64,000 nucleotides of DNA from Lantana camara (taxonomy: Eukaryota > Streptophyta > Magnoliopsida > Lamiales > Verbenaceae): the NCBI GenBank assembly GCA_037501455.1, contig CM074858.1:82372501-82436500 (forward strand), given 5' to 3'. Each line of letters starts with the position of its first letter. Positions within the stretch are counted from its first letter, which is position 1. The position numbers were made by a program, and so were the translations under genes. The notes under the pieces were generated by a model that saw only the letters and a list, made by a program, of their open reading frames with translations, was not told where the DNA came from and did not search any database. Of the stretch, positions 35,870-48,980 are shown in pieces.

Positions 35870-37749
35870 GCGAGGGGCTACCCACACACACCTACATATA
35901 TATAGAGCACAGCACGTAAAAGAAGCAACGTTCGTAAACCCGGGGTTAGTTTTTGCACGCCAAAACATTTTTCCCGTGATGATATACATATAGGGAGACT
36001 TATCAAACAGACCAAACAAATCTTAAATCAAAGGTTTCTTAAGGCACAACTCAGATTCATGCAGACTTAGCACACATACCGGAACGTAACTCATTAGCAT
36101 AAAGGTATACCAATTTTTATCTTAATTTAAGAATCTACCCCCGTTTCACGAACTTATGACAGACGGACAGACAAAACACTTTTACTCATACCATAACAAA
36201 ACTCATAAAACAATCCCACCTTCACACCATTGGGGAAGAGAGGTGCCCCTCTCAACCCTCCACAGAACGAAACTTGTGAACCGGAGGATCCCACCCGGTT
36301 CCTTCGACGGCCAGCCAAAATGCGCTCCGTCGGCATAGGAGAACTAAGTCTCCCATTGGTGGAGAAGTGCACAGGGGTCGTAACCGGCGACCCCATGGTC
36401 GTCCCGGGTCTCCCTTACCCACAACTCCGGGGCCCATCACACAAATAAACAGACATATATCGGATACTTAACCCGCCACACACAGACAGACAGACATATC
36501 TCATGCATATTGTGCTTATCATATCACACGTACATATCACACACACTGACCTCAAAATTATAACAGAACTGAGACAAAGCATACATAGGCTCATACATAG
36601 CGTTTCGTACTTTTCAAATCAAATCATATGATAAAACCACCAAAATACGTACTTCGCACATATCTACATATACATAAGGCTTATAAACCGCATGCATTCG
36701 AAAACGAGCACGTTGCAATAGGGTATAACTATATCCTAACCTCACCTGGTACCAAACAGAGCCAAAGACACAGCAAATGGTCCACCCCGGAACCTGCACG
36801 ACCCACTAGTCACCACCCCGGGTGCACCTGAACCAGCTAAACACACAAAACACAACACATGGCTCAGACAGACTCAAACAACCACACAGAGACGCACGGC
36901 GCATGCTCAATCACTTAAGAAATACAATCACATAAGCTGGGTTCAAATTCCTATCAATTACATACAGAACAAATCATTATATAGTTCAGAGAAATCATAT
37001 TGCATATTAGGACACGTTTATGTACACAATTAATGCAAACAATAGAAATAGAAAGACAAAGCAATCTAAATTATTATATATTAATTTACTTAACGCATAT
37101 CCAATTCATACTTATGCAATTAAATCATTTCTTATCTCCAAGGGTGGCCAATTAAATCATACATAACATGGTAAACTATTTCTACGTTATTAAGAATAAC
37201 ATGCTCGATTTCAAAGGACAAGGATCGGATAAATCAAAGCAAACAATTTCATATAATTCATATATCGCTCAGAAGACACATTTAATTAAGTAATTAAACT
37301 TTAAATTACAAAAGTTCCAAGTTTAATTATCTACGGGATAATAACTCATTTCTACGTAGTCATGAATAGCATATTTGTTTACCAAGTAGCGAGGATTAAT
37401 TAATTCAAGTCGAATAATTTCATATATTGTATACTTAATTCATGTTTCAGAGAACAAATTCAATGGACAAGGTTTATTTAATAAAATCAAACAAATTCAT
37501 ATTGTTCCCAAAATTACACAAAAATCCCTTCAAGTTAGACAAATAGCTCAAATACGAAATATCGAAATTCAAATTGCAAATCAAAGCATCAATATATATA
37601 TTTCATAATTCATTTAATACATGATTTCGTATACATGGGAATTCATATTGATCGACAAATCAAACAATTAACAATTTATGGCAATTAAAACAATTAATTT
37701 CAAATATTCAAATTACACAAAATAAATCACAACAAATCAACCGGGCATC

Positions 37750-38800
37750 CGATTGACGAACGGAAAATGGCGTTGGACTCACCACAACGAGGCGGATAAA
37801 CTATCCGAAGCTCGCCGGAGCACCGCCACCGGAGCCGCCGGAACAGTGGCGGGCCGCCGCCGGAGTAAGCCGGAAAAATCCCGAAAAATCACCCATGCAA
37901 GGATTCCTCGTGCTCAATCCAATTCCTCGATCAATTTCTACAAATTCCAAGCCAAATGTCTCCAATTTCAAATCCAAGAATACGACAACCCTAAAATCTT
38001 CAAACTCAAATTACTTCCAAACCGGTGAACCAAAATACGATCCGTAAAAGGCATTGTCTTATCCGTGACGAGCTCTTCAAAAGCCCTAAGGTAGCTCGCC
38101 GGAAAAATCCTCGGAGCTAGTGCTACCGTTGCACCGCCACTGTACCGCCGCCATCCACCATCAAATGGCCGAATCAGGAGTCGTGTGATCAAAGGCCACT
38201 AGTTCTCGTCGTTCCGAACAACTTTCGTGAAGAGCCCGAGGCCAAAAGATGGCCGAAAAAGGCCCCCGTTGGCCGTCGAAGTTTCTGCCGCCACTCCCAT
38301 CACCGGAACCACCACCTACGGCCAAAATTGGATAAAATCGATGCTGGAAATGGACTCGGGAGGTCGGAAAACCTTAGAAAACACTAACCTTCGTCGACAA
38401 AGGGCGCCGGAGCATCGCCGTGAGCTTCAGGCGGCGCGTGCGCCGCCGTCCGGTGGCCAATGGCCGCGCCGCCAACGTCCTGCACTGCGCTAGGAGGTCT
38501 TCTCTCAGGGTCTGGGGCGCGTGTCGCCGGAAGCCGCCGTGAAAGGCCGGCAAAGTGGAGGCTCTGCCACCCCCCTCCAAGCGCGACTGAAAATCGGCAA
38601 AAAGGCCCACCTCTGCTTTTCGGTTGGTCGAGTTCTTGGTACAGTTGTGACCGCGTCGTCGAGATAATCGAAATGGACTATTGGTTCGTCGAATTCCGTC
38701 GAGAAACGAGCGAGTTCCGGGTTGTGCATGAAATCACACCTTCGAGTGTGTGTGGGTGTCGTGTTTCGCCTGGGGGAGAGAGAGAGAGAGAGCTGCTGAG
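37750..38800. other. GC- and CpG-rich segment of C-left
   Basis: About a kilobase dense in GCCGCCGG and CGGCGG in otherwise AT-rich DNA; its counterpart in C-right is about 39560-40510. Both have a CTCTCT-rich leader on the LTR 5' side and a GTG|GTGAGT donor-like site on the far side. No protein is conserved between the arms. Confidence 0.7.
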
Positions 38801-39136
38801 TTATGTCACGTTAAACGAGGATCCTAGTGTTTTATCCCAGGTCCTCGCGCGAAAAACGAACGGTAGAAGGGGCAACCAACGTCAGAATTAAACAAACTCA
38901 GAGTCTACGGACTCGCTTCGATGCCCCGAACGCGTAGAAGGGGTCAAAATGGTCAAAATCTCGTTCGAATGATAAATGACCGAAAAACCCCTAAAAAGAG
39001 AAGATTACAAAAAGGCCCCTAAACTCTAAAAGAGTTCAAAGTAGGGCCACGCAAAACATAAAATCACACAATTAAACACGTAAAAAGGGTGAAACGTGGC
39101 GTACCTTATAAGTCGGACGATCGGGATGTTACAATC

Positions 39137-42100
39137 TGTAACATCCCGCTTGTCCAACTTATAAGGTACGCCACGTTTCAACCTTTTAATGTGTTTAATT
39201 AAGTGATTTTGTGCTTTGCCTGGCCCTCTTTTGAACTCTTTCAGAGTTTAGGGGCCTTTTTATAATTTTCTCTTTTTAGGGTTTTTCAGTCATTGCTCGT
39301 TCAATTGAGATTTTGACCTTTTTGACCCCTTCAACGCGTTCAGGGTATCGAAACGAGTCCGTAGACTCTAAGTTTTCCCTATTCTGGTGTCGTTAGCCTT
39401 TTCTCCAGATCGTTTTATGCGCGAGAACCCGTGATTTATCACCCGGATCCTCATTTTTCGCACCAGAAAATCAGCAGCTCTCTCTCTCCTCTTTCTCTCT
39501 CTCCCTCACGCACCAGCACACACACTCACGGTGTGTTTCCACACACTACTCAAACTCGCTCGTTTCTCAACGGAATTCGACGAATGAATAGTACATTTCG
39601 AAGAGCTCGACGACCGGTCACAACCGTACCAAGATCTCTACCAACAGACGAACGGTGGTGGAGTTATCGCCATTTTTCAGGCGCGACTGGAGGAGGTGGC
39701 GGAGCCGCCACTTCGCCGATGATTTCCGGTGGTTTTCGGCGGGCTTTCGGCAACACGCGCCGCAGGCCCGGAAAGAAGGACTCCCGGCGTTTCTTCTGAT
39801 AACGGCGGCGCGGCTATCGGGCCACGATGACGCGAGCTTCAGGCGGTGGCGATTCCGCCATTCCGACGGCTTTTTCCGACAAAGGTTGGTGTTTGCTACC
39901 CTTTTCTGACTCCCTGAGTCCATTTCCGGCATCAATTTCATCAAATTTTGGCCATAGGTGGTGGTTTCGGCGGCTTGAACGGCGGCAAAAACTTCGGAGG
40001 TTAACGGGGGCCCTTTTCGTCGATCTTTTGGCCACTGACTCTTCACGAAAGTGTTCGGAACGATGAGAACTATCATCCTTTGATCACGCGACTCCAGATT
40101 TGGCCGTTTGGTGGCGGATCGTGGCGGCACAAAGGCGGAGGTCAGCTCCGGGGACATTTTTCGGCGACCACCTTAGGGGTTTCGAAGAGCTCGTCACGGG
40201 TAAGACAATGCCTTTTACGGATCTCATTTTCGTTCACCGGTTTGGAAGTAATTGGATTTTGAAGATTTTAGGGTTTTCGTATTCTTGGATCTGAAATTGG
40301 AGGAGATTGGCTTAGATTTTCCAGAAATTGATCGAGGAATTGGAACGAGCACGAGGAGCATTTGCATGGGTGTTTTTTTGGGATTTTTCCGGCACGTTTC
40401 GGCAGCCACCGAACGGCGGCCGGCCACTGTTCTGGCAGCTCCGGTGGCGGCGCTCCGGCGACCTTCGGACAGTTTGTCCGCCTCGTCGTGGTGAGTTCAA
40501 CGCCACTTTCCGTTCATCAATCTGACACTCGGTTTAATTTCTGCGAATTTATTTGTGCTTTTGTGATTTATTTGATTAATTGTACTAAATGTAATTTAAT
40601 TGCGATTTGCTTGACTTATCGATTTATATGAACTCCGATGTATATGAAATCATACATTTAATGAAATGTGATATGCATTGATGTTTTGAATTGTAAATTA
40701 AACCCCATTATGCCGAAATTGTACTAGTTGATAATTGTTTAAAATGTAATTCGTTCTTGTATGTTCGATAAATTGATGAATATGCATTGCTTGGTATTTG
40801 AAAATATGTAATGAATTATGAATGTATAAATTTATGATTTGTTGTTGATATTAGCCTTGTTTCATGCCTACAGTTTGAATATAATTATCTTACAAGGAAT
40901 ATTTATGTAGTTTTAGGAGAATATAAATTTGTATAACTTGAATTAATTAAACCTTGTCACTTGGTAAATAAATATGCTAATTATGATTTCGTTATAAGAA
41001 GTTAATATGTCTAACCTTGAAACTTGCGAATTCGTTATGCATTATAAAATTATACGAAACCTTGCATAATTGAATAACTTAATATTCTTCGTTTGTGCAT
41101 TCTATGATTCGGTTGGAATTTGATATGTAACTTCGTGATCTTTAAATAAAAATTAGTAGTGTGCTAATATATGATTTATTTGGCTTGGTAATACGTGCAA
41201 TTTTATGAAATGTGGTATGTGAATTTGATTTGATTGCTTTGTAAAGGTGATATATATGAATCTTTTATGCGATATATGAATTGAATGAGACTTATATGAT
41301 TAAATTTGAAACCTTTGCATGTAAGAATAGTTTAATTGCACGAATATAGATTTGTTAGGCAATATATGAGTTAATATGAATTTCTTTGCCTTTCGATTTT
41401 CCTTATTTACATTAATTGTGCACATGAACGTGTCCTAATATGTAATATGATTTCTCTGAACTATATAATGATTTGTTTTGTAAGTAATTGATATGAATTT
41501 GAACCCTGTTTATGTGATTGCATTTCTTAAGTGTTTGAGCATGTGTCGTGCGTCTCTGTGTGGTTGTTTGAGTCTGTCTGAGCCATGTGTTGTGTTTTGT
41601 GTGTTCAGTTGCTTCAGGTGCACCCGGGGTGGTGACTAGTGGGTCGTGCAGGTTCCGGGGTGCATCATTTGCTGTGTCTTTGGCTCTGTTTGGTACTAGG
41701 TGAGGTTAGGATATAGTTATACCCTATTGCAATGTGTTCGTTTTGAATGCATGCGACTTATAAGCCTCTATGTATACATAAATATGTGAGAGCTATGTAT
41801 TTTGTTGGTTTTATCGTAAGTTTGAAAGTATGAACGCTATGTATGGGCCTATCTATGCTTAAGCTCCATTTTGATATGATTTTGAGGTAAGAATATGTGT
41901 GGTATGTACGTACGATATATGCATGAGATAAATCTGTCTGTCTGTGTGTGGCGGGTTAAGTTTCCAAGATATATGTGTTTATATGTGTGATGGGCCCTGA
42001 AGTTGTGGGTAAGGGAGACTCGGGACGGCCATGGTGTCGCAGGTTGCAACCCCTGTGCACTTCTCCACCAAGGTGAGGCTTAGCTCAATCCTCGGGAGGT

Positions 42101-43124
42101 CGAGGGGAAAGCGGGTCTCACATGCCGGCAGTATAACCCGTCAGGACCGGGGTAGGATCCCCCGACTCCACCATTATAAGATAAGATAAGTGTGGGGGTT
42201 GAGAGTGGCCGCTCTCTTCCCCAAACGGAGAAAGGTTGGATTAGTTTATGCTTTTTGCTTTGTCTTCGCTGTGCTTTGCTATGGAGTAAGTGGGTTGGGA
42301 CTCGTTCTCGCCGAGTCATTTTGTTTAAGTCTTCGCTATCGTTTATAGTTTGTGAAACGGGATTAGATTTCTAATTTCTAAAACTTGGTGAATTTTGGCC
42401 TTCGGCCCTAAACCTTTCTTCCTATATGTAGTATCACGGGTTAAATGTTTTGGCGTACAAAAACTAACCCTGGATTCACGAACATTTATTTTGGAATGTG
42501 CTTTGCTCTATATATATGTAGGTGAGTGTGGGTTACCCCTCGCTCAGTCTTTGGACTGACCCCTCCCCCTTTTATGTTTTTAGTGTGCAGGTTTGCTTTG
42601 GAAGTCATTGGAGTTCGTGCTAGGCGGTTGTTAGTGTTAGTTGAGTCTGTGTTGGTCTATCTGAGGTTGTTAAGTATTTTATTTCGAATTTTGTTTGTAA
42701 GTTTTGTATAAGCCATGTTAGGTGCAGGTTCACATTTATGATTTGGATATATGGAACTCGGGACAGGTTAGGACAGGTTCGAGGAATTAGTTGAACCCGT
42801 TATTGTTGTATGGAATTCGGGACAGGTTAGGACAGGACAGGTTTGCTTGTCTAGTTGAACCCGTTTAGTTGATGTTTATCTACTTACTGGAATATATGAA
42901 TTATGATTCTTGATTTATAGTTTTTGAAAATTTGTATTTTGTATCGCTTCCGCATTCAGGCTTTGCATATTTCCTTTTGTACAGGGTTAGATACCGCCTA
43001 GCTATTGTGTGTGTTTTCGTTTGTCACCCGTTCGCTGTGATTTGGTGCGTGTGCGGACTTTCCATATCGTACACTTGTCGGGTCATAGTGCGGGGGTATG
43101 GTGCCCACCGTTTGGGGTGTTACA
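39137..43124 (+). mobile_element. Solo LTR C-right (plus)
   Basis: It begins TGTAACATCCCG and ends TTTGGGGTGTTACA. The duplication TAATC is at 35294-35298 and 43125-43129, outside C-left, so C-right came first and C-left then entered its left border. It has a CT-rich leader at 39478-39530, a GC-rich segment, GTCGTG|GTGAGT at 40491, a long AT-rich stretch (40530-41500) and the shared 3' module. Confidence 0.92.
42545..43002 (+). other. Conserved LTR 3' module of C-right
   Basis: The hairpin CAGTC-TTTG-GACTG (42545-42558) is followed by TAGTGTGCAG|GT 32 bases later. GCTAGGCGGT (42619-42628) faces ACCGCCTAGC (42993-43002), ten of ten paired. Confidence 0.68.
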
Positions 43125-46100
43125 TAATCGCTCTCCATCTCCTCCACCGCAACAACCGCCACAGGCAGAAGCTTTTATGAACTGTGTTATAAATATTATT
43201 GATCAGAGGCTCCGAGATTATGTGCCACCAGCACCACCTGCACCCGCAGTGCCACCAGAGGCACCGATTTCTGCAATATTTAGGGAGTTTCAGAACCAAC
43301 GACCTCCTAGGTTCTTCAAGGGAAATGACATACAAGCAGAAATGTGGTTGAAGGAAGTAGAGAGGATTTGGGAGCTCATTCCATGTGAGTCCCGAGAGAA
43401 AGCTCGTTGCACCATTACTTTGATCCAGGGAGAGGCTTATTCTTGGTGGGAAAGTACACAGATTGTTTTGGATACCGCAGGAGAAGAGATTAATTGGGAA
43501 GTCTTTATCCAGGAGTTCAAGAACAAGTTCATCCCTCCTTCCGCCCCGTACCCGAAGATTGAAAGAATTTACCGAATTGAAGCAGGGATCGAGGTCTGTT
43601 GCGGAGTATATTTCGGAATATGAGAGGTTGTCTCGCTATGCACCCAATATAGCGAGTGATGACTTTCATAAAGCTATGCAGTTTGTTCAGGGACTCCGAC
43701 CCGATATTCAGGCATCTGTTGATGCGGTTAACACAAGCACTTGGGCGAAAGCTACTGCAAAGGCTCTAAAGGTAGAAGATACCGTGAATGCTCGTAGATC
43801 ATCTCACCGGCAGGGATAGGGATCCGTCTCAGGCTCGAGATTTAATCCAGGAAAAAGGCCCGTGACTTCAGCAGCTCCACCACAAAAAGGACCTTTCAAG
43901 AAACCTTATGCTCCAAAACCAGCTCCAAAGGCGCAGCCAGCTCCTTCAGGGTCTCGACAGGATATACCGCCGTGCACTTATTGTGGGAGACCTACCCACA
44001 ACTATCATACTTGTCGAAAAAGGCTAGGTCTTTGCCTTATCTGTGGAAAGGGGACACATATGGCCAATACTTGTCCCGATAGGAATCCGAATTTTCAAGC
44101 TGGAGCTCAAAGACCTCTTGTACCGGTACGTGCTTATGCCCTCGAGGACAAGGAGCAGAATGTTAAGGCCAACCCAAATACCGTGGTGGAAGGTACCGTT
44201 TATATTCATAACACGAACATCCATGTATTATTCGACCCTGGTGCTATGCATTCTTTTATATCTTGTGATCTATGTGCTTCTCTGTGTTTGCCTGCACTTT
44301 CTGTGGATACTTGTTTTCTGGTTAGTTCTCCTCTAGGAGGAAGTTTGAAGACAGATCGGGTTGTCCGGAATTGTTCAGTGTTGTTGGAAGGGAAATATTA
44401 TCCGGCAGACTTCATCGTATTGCCTATGAAGAGACATGGGGTAATTTTTTGGATGGATTGGTTATACCGGTATCGGGCCGAAGTTGATTGTTTTAAGAAG
44501 AAAATTAAGTTGGGTAAGGAATTAATTAGGGAAGTTGGAACAGAGAAGGTACCACTTTTGTCGTTCATGGAAGCTCACAAGTTAATAAAGGATGGAGCCA
44601 AGGGATTTATTGCCTATCTCCTTAATAAACCAAAGGATCAAACACGGTTTGAAGAGACTGCCGTGGTGAAGGAATATCCCTATGTATTTCCGGAAAATTT
44701 GGGTTCTCTACCGCCGGATAGGGAGATTGAGTTTGTCATTGATTTATATTCGAGATCAATGTCGTATTCCAAGACTCCTTATCGGATAGCTCCGGCAGAA
44801 TTGAAAGAATTGAAGATTCAGCTTGAAGAGTTGCTCAGAATTGGGTACATTCAACCGAGTTCATCTCCTTGGGGTGCTCCAATACTTTTTGTTAAGAAGA
44901 AGGACGGGACATTGAGAATGTGCATCGACTACAGGGAATTGAATCGGATGACTATAAAGAATAAGTGTCCTTTACCCCACATCGAAGATCTATTCGATAT
45001 GCTACAAGGATCGGGGGTGTATTCGAAATTGGATTTGAGACAAGGGTACTACCAATTGAAGATCCGGGAAGAAGACATTCCAAAGACGGGGATTTAACAC
45101 CCGGTATGGGCATTATGAGTTCGTAGTGATGACCTTTGGTTTAACTAATGCCCCTGCAGCATTTATGGATATGATGCATAGAATTTTCCGTCCCTATCTC
45201 GACAAGTTTGTGGTGATCTTCATTGATGACATTCTAGTATATTCTCGGACAGTTGAAGATCATGCTCGACATCTCAAGTTAGTGTTGGATACGTTGAGAG
45301 AACACCGATTGTATGCGAAGTTTAGCAAGTGTGAATTTTGGATTGATCGGGTTGCTTTTCTAGGCCACGTAGTTTCAAAGAAGGGTTTGGAAGTAGATCT
45401 CTCGAAAATTGAGACGGTCTTACAGTGGCAAACTCCAAAGAATACCTCCGAGGTAAGAAGTTTCTTGGGTTTAGCGGGTTATTATCAAAGATTTGTGTAG
45501 GATTTTTCGAAGATCGCCGCTCCTTTAACATGATTGACTAAGAAAGAGACTAAATTTGAGTGGGATTCGGCGTGTGAGGCGAGTTTCCAATTGTTAAGGG
45601 AGAAATTAACCACTGCGCCTGTGTTAGCACTTCCCAAAGGTAGCGAAGGATATACGGTTTATACGGATGCCTCGAAAGAAGGCTTGGGTTGTGTATTAAT
45701 GCAGAAAGGGAAAGTGATCGCCTACGCCTCTAGGAAGTTGAAAGAACACGAAAAGAATTATCCCACGCATGATCTCGAACTTGCAGCCGTGGTATTTGCT
45801 TTGGGAAAATGGAGACATTATCTTTAAGGAATTTCATTTGAGATTTTCTCCGACCACAAGAGTCTCCAGTATTTGTTTTCTCAGAAGGAACTAAATATGA
45901 GACAAAGGCGTTGGATGGAATTTCTCGAGGATTATGATTGCACAATTAAATACCATCCCGGAAAAGCCAACGTGGTTGCGGATGCACTAAGCAGTAAGGC
46001 TAGTGTATCTAATTTGGAAGGAACGAGTAGAGATAAAGAAGAGCCAATTAAGACAAGAGCTCATATCCCTAATATCTCGATTCATTCGAATTTGAGACAA

Positions 46101-47072
46101 CGGATATTTGAGGTACAAAGGAATGATCTTGAGGTTTAGAAGTTAGCCGAGAAAGCTCGGGAAGATCCTGAGAGTCCGTTTGGGTTTGATGACATGGGAC
46201 TTCTAAGGTTCAAGACTAGGGTAGTTGTATCGAAAGAATTAAAATGGGTTATTTTGGAAGAAGCTCACCAGTCAGGGTATTCGATACATCCCATGGGAAA
46301 CAAAATGTATAAGGATTTGAAGCAGTTTTATTGGTGGAACGGACTAAAAAGGGATGTAGTAAACTTTGTGAAACAATGCTTAACTTGTCAGTTAGTGAAA
46401 GCCGAGCAACAGAAGCCATCGGGGCTACTTCAACCGTCACCTATTCCGGAGTGGAAATGGCAACAAGTGGTGATGGATTTCGTTTTGGGTCTTCCGAGAG
46501 TGAAGGGTGGTCTTGATGGAATTTGGGTAATCGTGGATCGGTTGACAAAATTAGCACATTTCCTTGCTATTCGGATGTCGCATAAAGTGACTAAGTTAGC
46601 TCAGAAGTATGTTGGTGAAATTGTCCGACTTCATGGAATACCGGATAATATTGTTTCAGACCGAGATCCGAGGTTCACTTCGATATTTTGACAAGAATTA
46701 CAAAGAAATCTAGGAACAAGGCTTCAATTCAGCACAGCTTTCCATCCTCAGATGGACGGACAGTCAGAAAGACTGATCAAATATTTGGAGGATATGTTGA
46801 GAGCATGTGCATTGGATTTTCCGAGTTCATGGAACGAGCAATTGCCTTTGATTGAGTTTACTTATAACAACAGTTTTCAGGCTTCGATAGAAATGGCACC
46901 CTATGAGGCTCTCTACGGACGAAAATATCGGTCTCCGTTATTCTTTGATTTAGAGGAGTGGAATTGGACCAAACAGGAAGGTGTAAAACGAGGGGGGAGA
47001 AAGGAAAAGCCTTCCAAGGCAGTGCAAGAAACGATTGATAAGGTCCAAATAATACAACAACGGATGAAAGCA
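43125..47072 (+). pseudogene. B Gag-Pol main part (two frameshifts, six stops)
   Basis: It continues from 35298 across the C insertion. Gag (CTITLIQGEAYSWWEST) shifts frame near 43550 and meets a TAG at 43817. Then come two zinc knuckles ([28 protein letters not shown], about 43973-44080), protease ([10 protein letters not shown], about 44232), RT with a frameshift at about 45095 and FIDDILVYS near 45215, RNase H ([13 protein letters not shown] near 45660), integrase zinc finger (HQSGYSIHP...CLTCQ, 46265-46395) and core (VMDFVLGLP, SDRDPRF, GQSERL). Further stops are at 45498, 45531, 45825, 46137 and 46689. At 47072 it is cut by solo LTR D after RMKA; the duplication is AAGCA. It cannot produce a working polyprotein. 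Confidence 0.92.
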
Positions 47073-48206
47073 TGTAACGGCCCCGTTTTTTTGTCGTATA
47101 ATATGACGTATGTGTTTACCAAATTGCGCGATTTAATTGGTTATAAGTTTTTTGTATATTTAATTTTTCTTATTAAATGATAAAATGTTAAATAGTCATA
47201 TCTTAAATTAATTAATATTGAATTTATGTTAATTCGTTAACATTTATATCTTAAGTTTATTAATATGATTTAATTCGTGCATTTTGACTTTAAATTATAT
47301 GTAATTAGTGTACTTTAATTTAAATTATATTTAATATGTGCACTTGGATTTATACTTTATCAATGAATTTAATTTTTGTTATATCTCTTGGAATATTATG
47401 AAATTATGAATGCATTGCTCATGAGTGTTATAAATGCGTTTCGTTTTTATATGATTTGATATCGAAATTTCGTGAAAATTTAATATGTTGGAGATATACG
47501 TGTCATGAATATGAATATATGTTCATTTCATATTTTCGAATTCATTTGATTGAGTTTTGAATTTATTTTGTTCTTGGAATCCAAATCGGGGGCTAATGAG
47601 CAATTAGCGCACCCTTGGTTCCGTATGTGATATCTTGAGCTCGGAAACTCGGAATCGAGTTCCGTCAACTTCGTTGAACTCGTAACAAAAATTTGGGTTT
47701 AATGAACTTAGCTTCATATTTTTCTAAGACCCTTTGAAACCCTAAAATTCAACCGAAAAACGAGACAGCTACTAAATTGCCACACTTAGCCATTTTCCTC
47801 ATATCTCCCACAAACCTTGACCAAATTAATCATGGTTAGATCCTATGGAACCCTAGTTAAGCCCACTATCAGTCCCTAACCCATCCCCACCGAACCACAC
47901 TCCTCACACCAAGCAAACTCAGCCCAAAATCCCCTGCCTCCAGTTTATTCCTGTAACCCTTACCAAGCTTGGAGATCCAAGGCTCAAATCTCTTCCGTCA
48001 TCCATCCAATTCACAAGGTGAGTTTAGGGTTATAATATAAATTCATTAAGTGTCATTTTAAGCCATGCATCCCCAATTTTGAGCTTGTGTGCATGGAGTT
48101 TTGGAAGAGATGATGAATAGTTAGGTTATGACTCCATTTTTGAGTTCATGATTTAGATTCTGTTTTCTTAAGAATTTGTGCATGAAATCTGACCACTTCA
48201 GCTCCT

Positions 48207-48980
48207 ATTATGTAAGACATCCGGATCGGTAGAAAGTGAGCAGACTTTGTAAATCTATCCACTATTACCCAAATTCCATCAAACCCGCCTTTCACCTTTG
48301 GTAATCCGGAAACAAAGTCCATCGTTACTTGTTCCCACTTCCATTCGGGAATAGGTAACGGTTGTAGAAGTCCTGCGGGCTTTTGGTGCTCAGCTTTCAC
48401 TTTCTGACAAGTCAGACAATGTTTTACATACTCTGCCACGTCTCTTTTCATCCCGTTCCACCAATAATATTGCTTCAAGTCCTTATACATTTTGTTTCCT
48501 CCTGGGTGGATCGAATAGGCTGACTTGTGAGCTTCTTCAAGTAGAACCCGTTTCAATTCTTCAGGTACTACTACTCTGTTCTTAAACCGAAGCAAACCGG
48601 TCTCATTGAACCCGAAAGGACTCTCCGGATCAGCCCTAGCTTTACTTACAAGCTTCTGAACTTCCGGATCCTCATTCTGAGCCTCAAATAACTGATTCTT
48701 CAATTCCGGCTGAATTGTGATATTGGAAACCCGAGCCTTTAACACAATCGGTGTCATCTCGTCACTTTCCTTTATTTCCAAACTCGATACACTCGCCTTC
48801 CTACTAAGTGCATCGGCGACCACGTTTGCTTTCTCGGGATGATATTTGATTGTACAATCATAATCTTCTAACTTTTCCATCCAACGCCGTTGCCTCATAT
48901 TCAAATCTTTCTGTGTGAATAAATACTGGAGGCTCTTGTGGTCGGTAAAAATCTCAAAGGAAGTCCCGTAAAGATAGCAA
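48207..48980 (-). pseudogene. E RNase H C-terminus and integrase N-terminal half
   Basis: On the minus strand RNase H resumes at [18 protein letters not shown] and continues through [19 protein letters not shown]. The integrase zinc finger (HKSAYSIHP...CLTCQ) and the first core aspartate (MDFVSGLP) follow. Homology stops at IRMSY; the next residues come from LTR D. The frame is open, but it is only a fragment of Pol. Confidence 0.88.

Larger units (their letters stand above)
35301..39133 (-). mobile_element. Solo LTR C-left (minus)
   Basis: It is a full LTR in minus orientation (plus-strand ends TGTAGCACCCC and GGGATGTTACA) with a perfect 5-bp duplication ATCTG at 35296-35300 and 39134-39138. 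No internal region is present. It is an inverted copy of C-right. A GC-rich kilobase (about 37750-38800) contains open frames on both strands that are not recognised. The right-hand ATCTG includes the first two bases (TG) of C-right. Confidence 0.92.
35301..43124. repeat. 7.8-kb inverted repeat formed by C-left and C-right
   Basis: The two arms (3,833 and 3,988 bp) meet head to head, separated by only ATC. The centre reads GATGTTACA-ATC-TGTAACATC. Arms diverge by substitutions and indels but align throughout, including GC-rich parts and 3' modules. Confidence 0.92.

Noticed and set aside
38227..38891. Open frames on both strands of the GC-rich part of C-left (and 39431-40494 in C-right)
   Set aside because: The two arms do not keep the same protein: corresponding frames have stops and shifts. 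GC-rich DNA gives long frames by chance.
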